Source: Burkholderiales bacterium (GTDB taxonomy: Bacteria; Pseudomonadota; Gammaproteobacteria; Burkholderiales; Usitatibacteraceae). From it: a stretch of 9,830 nt of DNA. The DNA lies in the NCBI GenBank assembly GCA_017880705.1, contig JADGRS010000087.1, positions 1-9,830 on the forward strand, written 5' to 3'. The notes below the pieces were generated by a model, which was given only the letters and a program-made list of their open reading frames with translations, was not told the origin of the DNA and did not search any database. A program made the translations under genes and the position numbers. Every line of letters starts with the position of its first letter. Within the stretch, counting starts at the first letter, position 1. Below are positions 1-6,248 of this stretch, in pieces.

Positions 1-189
1 ATCGCGCTGTCTCCCTGGATCGCGCCGCGGAAACTCTACAAGAGAAGTCGCGATAAGACGCTGCTGGAGAATAGCGCCAGCGACGGCAAGCGTTCGCTCT
101 TCGCGGAAGACACGGTGCGGCGAGCGCAGAACTCGCCCCCATCAGCCAAGACCGCCACGACGTGCTCGTCACCCGGAACGTAGCTCGCG
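1..189. other. Left edge, no assignable gene
   Basis: I cannot settle what this stretch encodes. On plus, frame 1 is open from the edge to a TAG at 181-183 and could be the tail of a truncated gene, but its 60 residues match nothing I know. Plus frame 3 gives a 17-residue tail (ending AAETLQEKSR) with a stop at 58-60. On minus, a frame entering from about 225 and ending with TAG at 36-38 reads like protein in its first half (PGDEHVVAVLADGGEF), but it has no convincing start. Plus frame 1 and this minus frame share third-codon positions, so their GC bias cannot separate them. Confidence 0.25.
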
Positions 190-465
190 TCACTTCCCGC
201 CGATCGGCGTCTGCTGGTAAAGCACGTTCAACCAACGCCCGCCGCGATTCACGTACATCGAGGTCACCCGCGCGGGACTCGGAACGGAAACGGCGCCGCA
301 CTGGGTCTTCTGCTCCGCGCGATAGGTGAGGACCGCGACGTCTTCCGCGATGCGCTGGAACGCGATCTGCGCGAGCGAGTAACTCTCGACCACGCACGCG
401 GGGCTCCCGACGCAGGCCGCCAAGGTAGCGAGAACGGCGGCACCGGACAGGCGAGCGATCCCCAC
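190..465 (-). CDS. Short putative lipoprotein with half a DUF4440/NTF2-like domain
   Basis: A 91-residue protein read from a GTG at 465, six bases beyond the stop of the histidine kinase, so probably co-transcribed with it. The first 18 residues (VGIARLSGAAVLATLAAC) look like a signal sequence ending in a lipobox LAAC, which would make it a lipid-anchored periplasmic protein. From about residue 40 the text fits the C-terminal half of DUF4440/SnoaL-like proteins: EDVAVLTYRAEQ, then VPSPARVTSMYVNRGGRW, then a terminal YQQTP. The N-terminal half of that fold (about 50-60 residues) is absent. Codon usage is GC3-rich throughout, so the frame looks real. It may be a decayed or deleted gene rather than a working protein. 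An ATG start at 540 inside the kinase is possible but less likely. No strong ribosome site is visible. Confidence 0.6.
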   Translation of the reverse strand: MGIARLSGAAVLATLAACVGSPACVVESYSLAQIAFQRIAEDVAVLTYRAEQKTQCGAVSVPSPARVTSMYVNRGGRWLNVLYQQTPIGGK

Positions 466-470
466 GAAGG

Positions 471-1631
471 CTAGGCCGCCGCCGGGGCCTTGACGAGCTG
501 AGGCAGCGAGTGCCTGGGAAGGTCGATGGTGAACACGCATCCCACGCCCGGAACGTCGCGCACCCTGATGGTTCCCTTGTTCGCCTCGACGCTGCGGCGC
601 GAGATCGAAAGCCCCAGCCCGAGGCCGCTGCGATCCTCGCCTTCCTGCGTGAAGGGGACGAACATCTTCTCCGCGTCGCCCGGCGGGAGGCCTCCGCAGT
701 TGTCCTCGACATCGATCAGGATGCGATCGGCCGAAGCGTAGGCGTTCAGCGAGACCTGCGTTCCGTCGTGGGTGAACTTGAACGCGTTCTGCAGCAGGTT
801 TCCCACGGCGGCGAACAGCAGGTCGCGGTCGGCCTCCACGGCGAGGCGCGGATCGACGTCGGATACCACGAGCACGCGCTTGCGCAGCTCGGCCTCGAGC
901 GCCGCCGAGAGCCTCACCTCGGCGATGAATTCCGCCAACGAGAACAGGTGATTCTGCGTGGGCATGCCGGCGGTGATCCGCACTTCGGTGAGGGACCTGT
1001 CGATGAGGTTCCTCAGTCCCACGAGGCTGCGGTCGAGCACGGCGCCCGTCGCTCCGCCGAGCCCCACGTTGCCGACCTTGATCGCGGTGAGGGCGAGCGT
1101 CGCCGTGTTGATGAGGTTGCGCAGCTCGTGCGCGAAGACGCCGAGCCGCTCGTTCAACTCGTGCGCCTGCTTGTCCGCGGACATGAAATCGCGTTGGTAG
1201 CTGAATTCCGTGACGGCCACCGCGATCGCGTTGTCGAGGCAGCGATTGAGGGTTCGAAACTCGTCGATCTCGATCGGGGCCTTGCGATCGAACGCGAGAT
1301 CGGTGATCGCCTGGCAGAGGTCGCCGTAGTCGTGCACCACCTGCTCGACGGTGAATCCGTGCTGGTAGAGCTCCTTGCCGTGCAGCGCCGCCGTCTCGCC
1401 GATCTCGGAAAAAACCTGCTTGTCGCCGCCCGAGGCGCCGGAAACCTTGCGGCTGTTCATGGGGTTCGCCGTTTGCTCCACCCGCAGGGTCTTGATGAGC
1501 TGGTCGAGGAAGAGCGGGATGCCGAATTCAAGCTCGTCCCGGGTCGGCGCGGGCGCGGGCCGGCTGCCGACTTTCACCCGGCAGCGCTCGATCAGGTCGG
1601 CCCGGTTCGCCGTGAGAAATTCATGCATCAT
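471..1631 (-). CDS. Cytoplasmic sensor histidine kinase, RsbRD-like N-terminus
   Basis: 386 residues, ATP-dependent autophosphorylating sensor kinase. There is no membrane segment or signal peptide, so it senses a cytoplasmic cue. Residues 1-150 form a helical input region that resembles the RsbR/RsbRD N-terminal domain (LIERCRVKV near 13-21, then HGFTVEQVVHDYGDLCQAIT near 91-110). The transmitter follows: an H box FAHELRN with phospho-acceptor H168, an N box NLLQNAFKF at 278-286, a G1 box DNCGG at 310-314, an F box FVPF at 324-327, and a G2 box GLGLGL at 336-341. All catalytic motifs are intact and the length is normal. ATG codons stand at 1631 and 1628; neither has a strong ribosome site. 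No response regulator lies in the window, so the kinase is an orphan here. An inverted repeat sits just upstream of its start. The family call is firm; the signal is unknown. Confidence 0.93.
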   Translation of the reverse strand: MMHEFLTANRADLIERCRVKVGSRPAPAPTRDELEFGIPLFLDQLIKTLRVEQTANPMNSRKVSGASGGDKQVFSEIGETAALHGKELYQHGFTVEQVVHDYGDLCQAITDLAFDRKAPIEIDEFRTLNRCLDNAIAVAVTEFSYQRDFMSADKQAHELNERLGVFAHELRNLINTATLALTAIKVGNVGLGGATGAVLDRSLVGLRNLIDRSLTEVRITAGMPTQNHLFSLAEFIAEVRLSAALEAELRKRVLVVSDVDPRLAVEADRDLLFAAVGNLLQNAFKFTHDGTQVSLNAYASADRILIDVEDNCGGLPPGDAEKMFVPFTQEGEDRSGLGLGLSISRRSVEANKGTIRVRDVPGVGCVFTIDLPRHSLPQLVKAPAAA

Positions 1632-1642
1632 GCCAATAGGAT

Positions 1643-1659
1643 ACGCGCATTTTGCGCGT
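1643..1659. repeat. 7-bp inverted repeat upstream of the kinase gene
   Basis: ACGCGCA at 1643-1649, a TTT spacer, and TGCGCGT at 1653-1659 form a perfect inverted repeat. It lies 12-28 bases upstream of the kinase start codon. It could be an operator, or a hairpin in the kinase leader that masks translation initiation. In GC-rich DNA a repeat of this size can also occur by chance. Confidence 0.4.
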
Positions 1660-1804
1660 CGGCCGGACCGCTATGTACGCCAGATGACACAAGCTTTTCG
1701 CACCGTTCGTCGCACCGTCGATGCGACCAACACGCTCGCTACGCGGCCCGGCGCGGGCAAGACGTTCTCGTATGCGCGGCCCTTTTTCTGTCATGAATCC
1801 GCAA

Positions 1805-1891
1805 GGCAACGGGGGCACCATGAATCGCTTCCCCCCGGCAACGGATTCTTCGTTGTCACCTCGGCCCCGCGATGTGCGGGGCCTCTTTTTT
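1805..1891 (+). ncRNA. Candidate small RNA of three consecutive hairpins
   Basis: Three stem-loops follow one another on plus. The first pairs C1810-G1815 with C1832-G1837 (loop 16 nt). The second pairs G1837-G1843 with C1851-C1857 (one G-U pair; G1837 is shared with the first stem; loop 7 nt). The third is the terminator at 1863-1891. The heptamer GGCAACG occurs twice (1805-1811 and 1837-1843), and either copy can pair with CGTTGTC at 1851-1857, so two folds compete. No convincing protein ends before the terminator, because the upstream gene diverges on minus. This suggests a short independent transcript, either a small RNA or a leader. The 5' end is unknown and I saw no clear promoter. It matches no RNA family that I recognise. 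Confidence 0.35.
1863..1891 (+). terminator. Rho-independent terminator
   Basis: GGCCCCGC at 1863-1870, loop GATGT, GCGGGGCC at 1876-1883, then TCTTTTTTT at 1884-1892. The 8-bp stem is perfect and GC-only, followed by a U tract, so it is a textbook intrinsic terminator on plus. On minus the stem lacks a trailing U tract. It ends a plus-strand transcript that begins somewhere between the kinase start and this point. Confidence 0.85.
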
Positions 1892-1917
1892 CACGGCTGC
1901 ATCCGGCACGCAGCGCT

Positions 1918-2082
1918 TCAGGTCTTGGCGGGCGTCGGCTTCTTGCCGTGTCGCCTGCCGCTCATGATCACCGGCGTGCAGCTCACCGCGGTTCCCCGGA
2001 AGCCGAAATCACCCTCGGCGTGCGGTGGAACGGGGCGAGCGCTCTTGCGGCGATCCCTGGCATTCGTCGAACGAGCTTTCAT
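1918..2082 (-). CDS. Candidate small basic protein, 54 residues
   Basis: ATG at 2082 to TGA at 1918-1920. It encodes a basic 54-residue protein starting MKARSTNARDRRKSARP, with a short uncharged middle (EGDFGFRGTAVSC, residues 23-35) and a basic tail ending GKKPTPAKT. About three quarters of its codons end in G or C, like the sure genes here. The upstream GAGA is only a weak ribosome site. It diverges from the DUF3562 gene and shares with it a region containing the 41-bp repeat. I do not recognise a family. The length is close to what chance allows in GC-rich DNA. Confidence 0.35.
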   Translation of the reverse strand: MKARSTNARDRRKSARPVPPHAEGDFGFRGTAVSCTPVIMSGRRHGKKPTPAKT

Positions 2083-2142
2083 CGGTCTCGCGAATCAATA
2101 GGGTGCGTGTCCCCAAGCCTAGCTCTCGAACATTTCCCCGCT

Positions 2143-2183
2143 GTGACACGAAAGCGCCATGAAACCGCCATACGCTGACCGGA
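2143..2183 (+). repeat. 41-bp direct repeat, copy 1
   Basis: The core GTGACACGAAAGCGCCA at 2143-2159 is identical to 2646-2662. The next 24 bases match the second copy at 14 positions without gaps, including the blocks TACG and CCGGA, giving 31 of 41 overall. The copy lies between the minus-strand 54-residue ORF and the DUF3562 gene, and runs into the possible DUF3562 start codons at 2159 and 2183. A shared regulatory or promoter element fits the placement. An ancient duplication is the alternative. Confidence 0.6.
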
Positions 2184-2383
2184 TGCAACGACTGGTCCGC
2201 ACGAAAGTCCCGGGCGCACGCGAGGTGATCATCGAGCTGGCTCACCAAACGCAGCGGCCTCTCGACGAAGTCGAATCCGTCTACGAGCAGCAGCTCGACC
2301 TGCTGGAATCGTATGCGACGGTGAAGACGTTCGTTCCGGTCTTCGCGAAACGCAGGGCGCGTGAAGTGCTCGGGCAGTACTGA
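2159..2383 (+). CDS. DUF3562-like small protein
   Basis: 74 residues, soluble, with no signal peptide. The C-terminal two thirds resemble the DUF3562 family of small betaproteobacterial proteins: VIIELAHQTQRPLDEVESVY (residues 24-43) followed by a second helix ending FVPVFAKRRAREVL. The function of this family is not known to me; the helical, charged make-up would suit a small regulatory or DNA-associated protein, but that is a guess. The ATG at 2159 has a weak GAAAG ahead of it and lies at the edge of the repeated element. The in-frame ATG at 2183 (66 residues, starting MQRLVRTKV) is equally possible and would place the whole repeat in the leader. The stop lies one base from the stop of the convergent gene. 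Confidence 0.75.
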   Translation: MKPPYADRMQRLVRTKVPGAREVIIELAHQTQRPLDEVESVYEQQLDLLESYATVKTFVPVFAKRRAREVLGQY

Positions 2384-2384
2384 G

Positions 2385-2600
2385 CTACCTGCCGCGGAAC
2401 ACGTTCGCGTCGAGGTAGAAGTCGAGATCGGACTTCGTATAGGGCGGCTTGCCGGGATAGCAGGCGAGCACCGCCTGGATCCTGGCGCGCACGTCGTGCT
2501 GCCCCGCGAGGCCGCGGATGCGCAGGTAATGCTCGATGTATTGCTCCGTCTCCCAGCGCTGGGTCCAGGTGACGAATATCGGGGCGATGACGGCGCTCAT
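2385..2600 (-). CDS. Small protein of unknown function, 71 residues
   Basis: Read from ATG at 2600 (MSAVIAPIFVTWTQRW...) to TAG at 2385-2387. Nearly every codon ends in G or C, which supports coding on this strand. There is no signal peptide or membrane segment. It is rich in aromatic residues (W, Y, F) and ends TKSDLDFYLDANVFRGR. I recognise no domain. A longer frame to 2726 exists, but its extra residues run across the repeated element and look non-coding. It converges on the DUF3562 gene with one base between the two stops, leaving no room for a separate terminator. A copy of the 41-bp repeat lies 46 bases upstream of its start. Confidence 0.65.
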   Translation of the reverse strand: MSAVIAPIFVTWTQRWETEQYIEHYLRIRGLAGQHDVRARIQAVLACYPGKPPYTKSDLDFYLDANVFRGR

Positions 2601-2645
2601 GCAGCGATGCTGCGAGAGTTGTCTTGCAGATTCGTGACATCCCGC

Positions 2646-2686
2646 GTGACACGAAAGCGCCACATTGCGGCCGTACGTTTGCCGGA
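2646..2686 (+). repeat. 41-bp direct repeat, copy 2
   Basis: Second copy of the element at 2143, in the same orientation and 503 bases away. It lies between the start of the minus-strand 71-residue gene and the methyltransferase start. The core (2646-2662) is preceded by another CGTGACA at 2633-2639, so CGTGACA occurs twice 12 bases apart, close to one helical turn. That spacing would suit a regulator binding one face of the DNA. Read on minus, similarity to copy 1 also continues a little beyond the core (GCGGGA, then TGT). Confidence 0.6.
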
Positions 2687-2712
2687 ACGCCCACCACAGG
2701 AGCCGCGACGAG

Positions 2713-3432
2713 ATGCTCAGCCTCAAGCCCAGGGAAAGCCCGACCTTCAGCCTCGATCCCGCGAAGATGCGCGAGATCTTCGAGCACGCGAAACCGCTCG
2801 GCCACTACGAGGACCAGGCCGGCCTGAACCTCGGCTTCGGCTTTCTCTACTACGGCCTCGTGCGCTCGCTGCGCCCCCGGCACATCGTGGTCATCGGCTC
2901 GGGATACGGATTCAGCGTGGTTTGCCTCGCGCTCGCGCTGAAGGACAACGGCTCGGGCTCGCTCAGCTTCGTCGATCCTTCCTATTCGCTCCTCAAGCAC
3001 GGCCCGCTGCGCACCGTCGGCGGCACCTCGCAGTGGGATGAGCCCGAGAAGGTGCGAGCGCACTTCGCGCGCTTCGGCGTCGAGGACCAGGTGACGCACT
3101 ACAAGGAGACGAGCGCCGAGTTCTTCGCCGCGTACGAGAGGCGCCGGCTTCCCGACATCGACCTCGCCTTCATCGACGGCAGCCACGCCTTCGCGGACGT
3201 GCGCCACGACTTCCTAGCCGTCCTCGACTACACGCGGCGCAACAGCTACGTGCTGATGCACGACACCAACATCTACGTGCGGGAGCTGGTGGGCCATGCG
3301 GGCGTGAAGCGCTGGCTCAATCTCATCGAGCGCGAGCGCAGCGCCTTCGAGATCGTCGACTTCCCGTTCTCCTCGGGCGTGGCTCTCATCAGGATCATGT
3401 GCGAGGCCGGCTGGCGAACCGACGGCGAGTGA
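2713..3432 (+). CDS. Class I SAM-dependent methyltransferase (Methyltransf_24 type)
   Basis: 239 residues, soluble. The SAM-binding fold is visible: motif I IVVIGSGYGFSVV at 58-70, an acidic strand end SFVDPS at 85-90, then DIDLAFIDGSHAFADVRHDF at 148-167, which is the IDG-x-H motif typical of the Methyltransf_24 group, and VLMHDTN at 180-186. The methyl acceptor cannot be read from the sequence; relatives act on small molecules or glycans. ATG at 2713 is chosen because AGGAG sits 10 bases upstream; a TTG at 2665 would extend the frame into the repeat. The 3' end overlaps the decarboxylase gene, so the two are probably one operon. Confidence 0.88.
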   Translation: MLSLKPRESPTFSLDPAKMREIFEHAKPLGHYEDQAGLNLGFGFLYYGLVRSLRPRHIVVIGSGYGFSVVCLALALKDNGSGSLSFVDPSYSLLKHGPLRTVGGTSQWDEPEKVRAHFARFGVEDQVTHYKETSAEFFAAYERRRLPDIDLAFIDGSHAFADVRHDFLAVLDYTRRNSYVLMHDTNIYVRELVGHAGVKRWLNLIERERSAFEIVDFPFSSGVALIRIMCEAGWRTDGE

Positions 3433-4109
3433 TCGCCGCGCTGCTCGGAGGCGGCGCCCTCGCGGGCTACCTCTTCTGGCGCCACGTCTGGTTCTTCCGC
3501 AACCCGGAACGCGCGCCCCCCGAGGCTGAAGGCATCCTCAGCCCCGCCGACGGCACCGTCGTGTACGTGAAGAAGGTCGCGCCCGGCGAGGACGTCGTCG
3601 TCATCAAGCAGGGCCTGAGCGCGACCGTGAAGGACATCATGCGCGAGGACTTCGATCAGCCGAAGCTCGTGATCGGCATCTTCATGAGTCCTTTCGACAT
3701 CCACTACAACCGCGCGCCGTTCGCCGCGAAGGTGGGGTTCGTCCACCGCCACCCCGCGATCGGCGGAAACCTCTTCATGACCGAGATGCATTGGCGAAGC
3801 CTGATCGGCATGGCGCCGCGCTACGCCGGCAGCGTGCATATCGTGCAGAACGAACGCGCGGTCACCCAGTTCGTCGGAACCTATCGAGGTGAGCCGCTCG
3901 CGGCCTACGTGGTGCAGATCGGCGCGCGGACGGTGAACGGGATCGAAAGCTACTACGCGCCAGGACAAAGCGTCGCGCGCGCCGCGACCTTCGGCATGAT
4001 CCGCGTGGGCTCCCAGGTGGATCTCATCCTTCCGTGGCGCGACGGATTCGAGGTGATCGCGCGCGAGGGCGACCGCGTCGTCGCCGGCGAGACGATCCTC
4101 GTTCGGTAA
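3399..4109 (+). CDS. Phosphatidylserine decarboxylase, PSD-A type
   Basis: 236 residues. It decarboxylates phosphatidylserine to phosphatidylethanolamine at the inner membrane using a pyruvoyl group made by self-cleavage. A basic start (MRGRLANRRR) and a hydrophobic segment at about 11-28 anchor it. Family marks are WFFRNPERAP (31-40), SPADGTVV (48-55), SPFDIHYNRAP (97-107), and the cleavage region FGMIRVGSQVD, with G204-S205 as the expected cleavage site and Ser205 becoming pyruvoyl. Betaproteobacterial housekeeping enzymes usually read RFGSRVD here, so this copy looks divergent and may be a paralogue. GTG at 3399 has AGGA upstream; GTG at 3429 overlapping the methyltransferase TGA is the alternative. 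The substrate could be a related phospholipid. Confidence 0.88.
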   Translation: MRGRLANRRRVIAALLGGGALAGYLFWRHVWFFRNPERAPPEAEGILSPADGTVVYVKKVAPGEDVVVIKQGLSATVKDIMREDFDQPKLVIGIFMSPFDIHYNRAPFAAKVGFVHRHPAIGGNLFMTEMHWRSLIGMAPRYAGSVHIVQNERAVTQFVGTYRGEPLAAYVVQIGARTVNGIESYYAPGQSVARAATFGMIRVGSQVDLILPWRDGFEVIAREGDRVVAGETILVR

Positions 4110-4114
4110 AAGAA

Positions 4115-4137
4115 CGCCGGCAGGGGGCCCGCCGGCG
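4115..4137. terminator. GC hairpin between convergent genes
   Basis: CGCCGGC at 4115-4121 pairs perfectly with GCCGGCG at 4131-4137 across a 9-base loop. It starts six bases after the decarboxylase stop and precedes the end of the convergent phosphoesterase. There is no U tract on either strand, so it may be a weak bidirectional terminator or an mRNA-end stabiliser. Confidence 0.45.
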
Positions 4138-4162
4138 CAGTAACGCCCATGCTGGAGAGGAT

Positions 4163-6052
4163 CTAGTCCTCCTTGCCCCCATCCTCGTTCTCGAAATCGA
4201 AGAGGTCGAACAGGTCGCCGATGGCGGGCATGTTGCGCGGCACGTAGTCGTTGTCGTCCTGCCTGGGATTGGGCAGGTTGTCGCGGCTGCGGTCGGAGAG
4301 CGTCGTGCGAAGCTGCCAGTTGCGCTCGACGAATTTCACGAACGAGGAGTGTTCGTTGTAGGCGTGACTCACGTGGCCGCCCTTCGAGAAGGGCGAAACG
4401 GCGATCATCGGGATGCGCGGGCCCGTGCCGAAGAAGTCCACCGGCTGGATGAAGCCCGAGTCGTAGTAGCCCCCGCCCTCGTCCACCGTCACGAAGATCG
4501 CGGTCTCGGCCCATTGCTTCGGGTTGCTCTGCGCAAGATCGATGATGTTCTTCGCGAACGCCTCGAAGAGGGTCCACTTCGACGAGGCCGGATGGCCATC
4601 CATCGTGCCGTCGGGCTTCGCGTAGGAGACCGCGGGGAGCGTGCCGTTCTGCAGATCGGCGAAGAGATCGGTCACGTCGCGCATGTGATCCGCCACCATC
4701 GCCGGATAGCCCGCTTGATATTCGAAGGGGTTGCAGATGTTGCAGTAGCTCCCGTTGAACGGGCTCGTGGTGGCGTCGGCATTGAAGCCGCCGCCGTAGT
4801 ACTTCCACGAAACGTTGTGGGCGGTGAGCACATCGCCGATGCTTCGCTGCGTCGTCGGCGGCACGGGGCTTCCGGGCGTCACCGCGCCCTTCGGCGTGAA
4901 GGCCGGGTTCACGTTGACGGCGAGAAAGTACTGGCCGGGCCCGCAATTCGTCTTCACGTGGTACGGCAGCGCGTTCAGATAGCTCGTGATTGCCGCGATG
5001 CCGGGCTGGCTCTGGTCCGAGCAATTGAAGTACTGCGCGCGATGCGCATAGAGATTGAGCGTTCCGGCCTGCGGTTCGGGATTGTAGATGGCGGTCGCAG
5101 GTGGCGTGACGGCATTGCCGTGGCCGTCGCTGAAGAACACCTGGTCGGCGAAGCCGAGCGGCAGGCTGTCCGGGCCCGTGCCTCCCATCACCGGCTGGTG
5201 ATAGTTGTCGCTCATGGTGTACGCGTCGGCGAGCGACTTGAACAGCGGCGCGTCGCCGCCCTGCATGTTGAAGAAGGCCATCGTCTGCCCGGTGTCGTGC
5301 GGCGTGCCGGTGAGCGGCGTGCTGTAGGTGGTCGTGATCGCCGATTGGAGATCGTGCAGGCAGCCGGTCGGGTTGTCCCTCGAGACGTGCTCGCGGTCGA
5401 TGGCGCAATCCATCTGCTGGTACATCTGGAAGTACTGGTGGATCGTGTCGGCGGTGAAGGCGTCGTAGGGCATCGTCGGGCCGGTCAATTGGAACGGTCC
5501 CGGCGGAAGCGTGTTCACGTTCGTGATGCGCGTGTCGGGGCCGAGCGTGAAGCCGAGGCCCGTGCCTCCGGTGGCGAACAGGAACTGATCGGCGGGCGGC
5601 AGTCCCGGATCGCCGCCGGGAATTCCGAGGATCGCCGCATAGGGCGACACAGCGCCGACGCCGCCCACGTCGGGCGCGGGGAGCGTCGCGTAGAGCTGCT
5701 TCTGCGCCATACCCGCGCTCACGAAGAACTTGCCGGCGTTCGGCGGCGACACGATCCTGTACTGCTGTCCTTTCGCGAAATTCGGGCCCGGCGAGCCGTC
5801 GGCACGCACGATGCCCTGGGACAGGAGATTCAACACGCGCTCGTCGCGGCGCTTCGGCACATAGGTCGCGAAGATATGGTCGAAGCTGCGGTTCTCGCCG
5901 ACGATGATGATGACGTGCTTGATCGGCGTGGCGGTCTTCATTGCGGCCGAACCGTGGCCGTCGTCGGCGCGCGCGCCCGCGCATAGAGTCGAAAGAACCA
6001 ACACTGACGCGTACGCGGCGGACTTCGCCCGCCATTTATCACGAGAATTCAT
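4163..6052 (-). CDS. Secreted phosphoesterase, phospholipase C/acid phosphatase family
   Basis: 629 residues. Residues 1-29 form a signal peptide (basic start, hydrophobic core SVLVLSTLCAGARA), so the enzyme is exported. HVIIIVGENRSFDHIFATY at 46-64 is the hallmark of the phosphoesterase family PF04185 (bacterial phospholipase C and AcpA-type acid phosphatase), with E53-N54 as expected metal ligands. GGTGPD at 290-295 lies where relatives place the nucleophile (T292, by analogy). VDEGGGYYD with D524-E525 is the second metal motif, followed by the RIPMIAVSPFSKGGHVSH region. GGAGA upstream of ATG 6052 is a good ribosome site. Whether it cleaves phospholipids or simple phosphate esters cannot be read from the sequence. 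It lacks an obvious long C-terminal extension of the haemolytic phospholipase C type, which leans towards phosphatase-like members. Confidence 0.92.
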   Translation of the reverse strand: MNSRDKWRAKSAAYASVLVLSTLCAGARADDGHGSAAMKTATPIKHVIIIVGENRSFDHIFATYVPKRRDERVLNLLSQGIVRADGSPGPNFAKGQQYRIVSPPNAGKFFVSAGMAQKQLYATLPAPDVGGVGAVSPYAAILGIPGGDPGLPPADQFLFATGGTGLGFTLGPDTRITNVNTLPPGPFQLTGPTMPYDAFTADTIHQYFQMYQQMDCAIDREHVSRDNPTGCLHDLQSAITTTYSTPLTGTPHDTGQTMAFFNMQGGDAPLFKSLADAYTMSDNYHQPVMGGTGPDSLPLGFADQVFFSDGHGNAVTPPATAIYNPEPQAGTLNLYAHRAQYFNCSDQSQPGIAAITSYLNALPYHVKTNCGPGQYFLAVNVNPAFTPKGAVTPGSPVPPTTQRSIGDVLTAHNVSWKYYGGGFNADATTSPFNGSYCNICNPFEYQAGYPAMVADHMRDVTDLFADLQNGTLPAVSYAKPDGTMDGHPASSKWTLFEAFAKNIIDLAQSNPKQWAETAIFVTVDEGGGYYDSGFIQPVDFFGTGPRIPMIAVSPFSKGGHVSHAYNEHSSFVKFVERNWQLRTTLSDRSRDNLPNPRQDDNDYVPRNMPAIGDLFDLFDFENEDGGKED

Positions 6053-6248
6053 GCCTGTCTCCGGAATGGAAGTGAACGAGCGATGAAGTCTGATGAGCGA
6101 CCGTGACGCGCAAGTGTCAAACTGATTTCAATTTAGTGAACGCAAATGTTTCCGGATGTCTCCTTTCAGCGACTTTTCCCCGCGATGCGGGCAGAATGAT
6201 GGGCTGCGGGTCCGGTCGCCGGGCCACGCCATCCTTCCGGAGACGCCC
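6053..6248. promoter_or_regulatory. Divergent promoter region
   Basis: This gap separates the phosphoesterase (minus) from the small basic gene and redox operon (plus), so it should hold both promoters. An AT-rich patch spans about 6112-6152. On minus a TTGACA (complement of 6115-6120) could be a -35 box for the phosphoesterase, but the matching -10 is poor (GCTCAT or CTCATC). No Pho-box-like tandem repeat is evident. Both flanking genes have very similar ribosome-site contexts (CCGGAGAC, then 5-6 bases, then ATG). Confidence 0.35.

Noticed and set aside
510..1796. A 428-codon open frame on plus opposite the histidine kinase
   Set aside because: Antisense shadow; the minus-strand frame has all the kinase boxes.
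2143..2160. TGTGAC as half of a CRP-type site
   Set aside because: There is no TCACA half-site at the right spacing; the repeated element is better described on its own.
1684..2178. A plus-strand protein from ATG 1684 through the terminator hairpin
   Set aside because: The frame passes straight through a strong intrinsic terminator and has no coding bias or recognisable motif.
2281..3207. A 308-codon open frame on minus across the methyltransferase
   Set aside because: It runs antisense through the DUF3562 and methyltransferase genes and overlaps the better-supported 71-residue minus gene in another frame.
4034..5986. A 650-codon open frame on plus opposite the phosphoesterase
   Set aside because: Its composition (rich in R, V, A, E, H) is that of an antisense reading of high-GC coding DNA, with no motif or ribosome site.
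3273..6035. A 920-codon open frame on minus
   Set aside because: It is an arginine-rich antisense or out-of-frame reading of the phosphoesterase and decarboxylase genes; the phosphoesterase frame carries clear family motifs.
6091..6120. A sigma-70 promoter for the phosphoesterase
   Set aside because: The TTGACA box is good, but no acceptable -10 lies at 16-18 bases, so I did not call a precise promoter.
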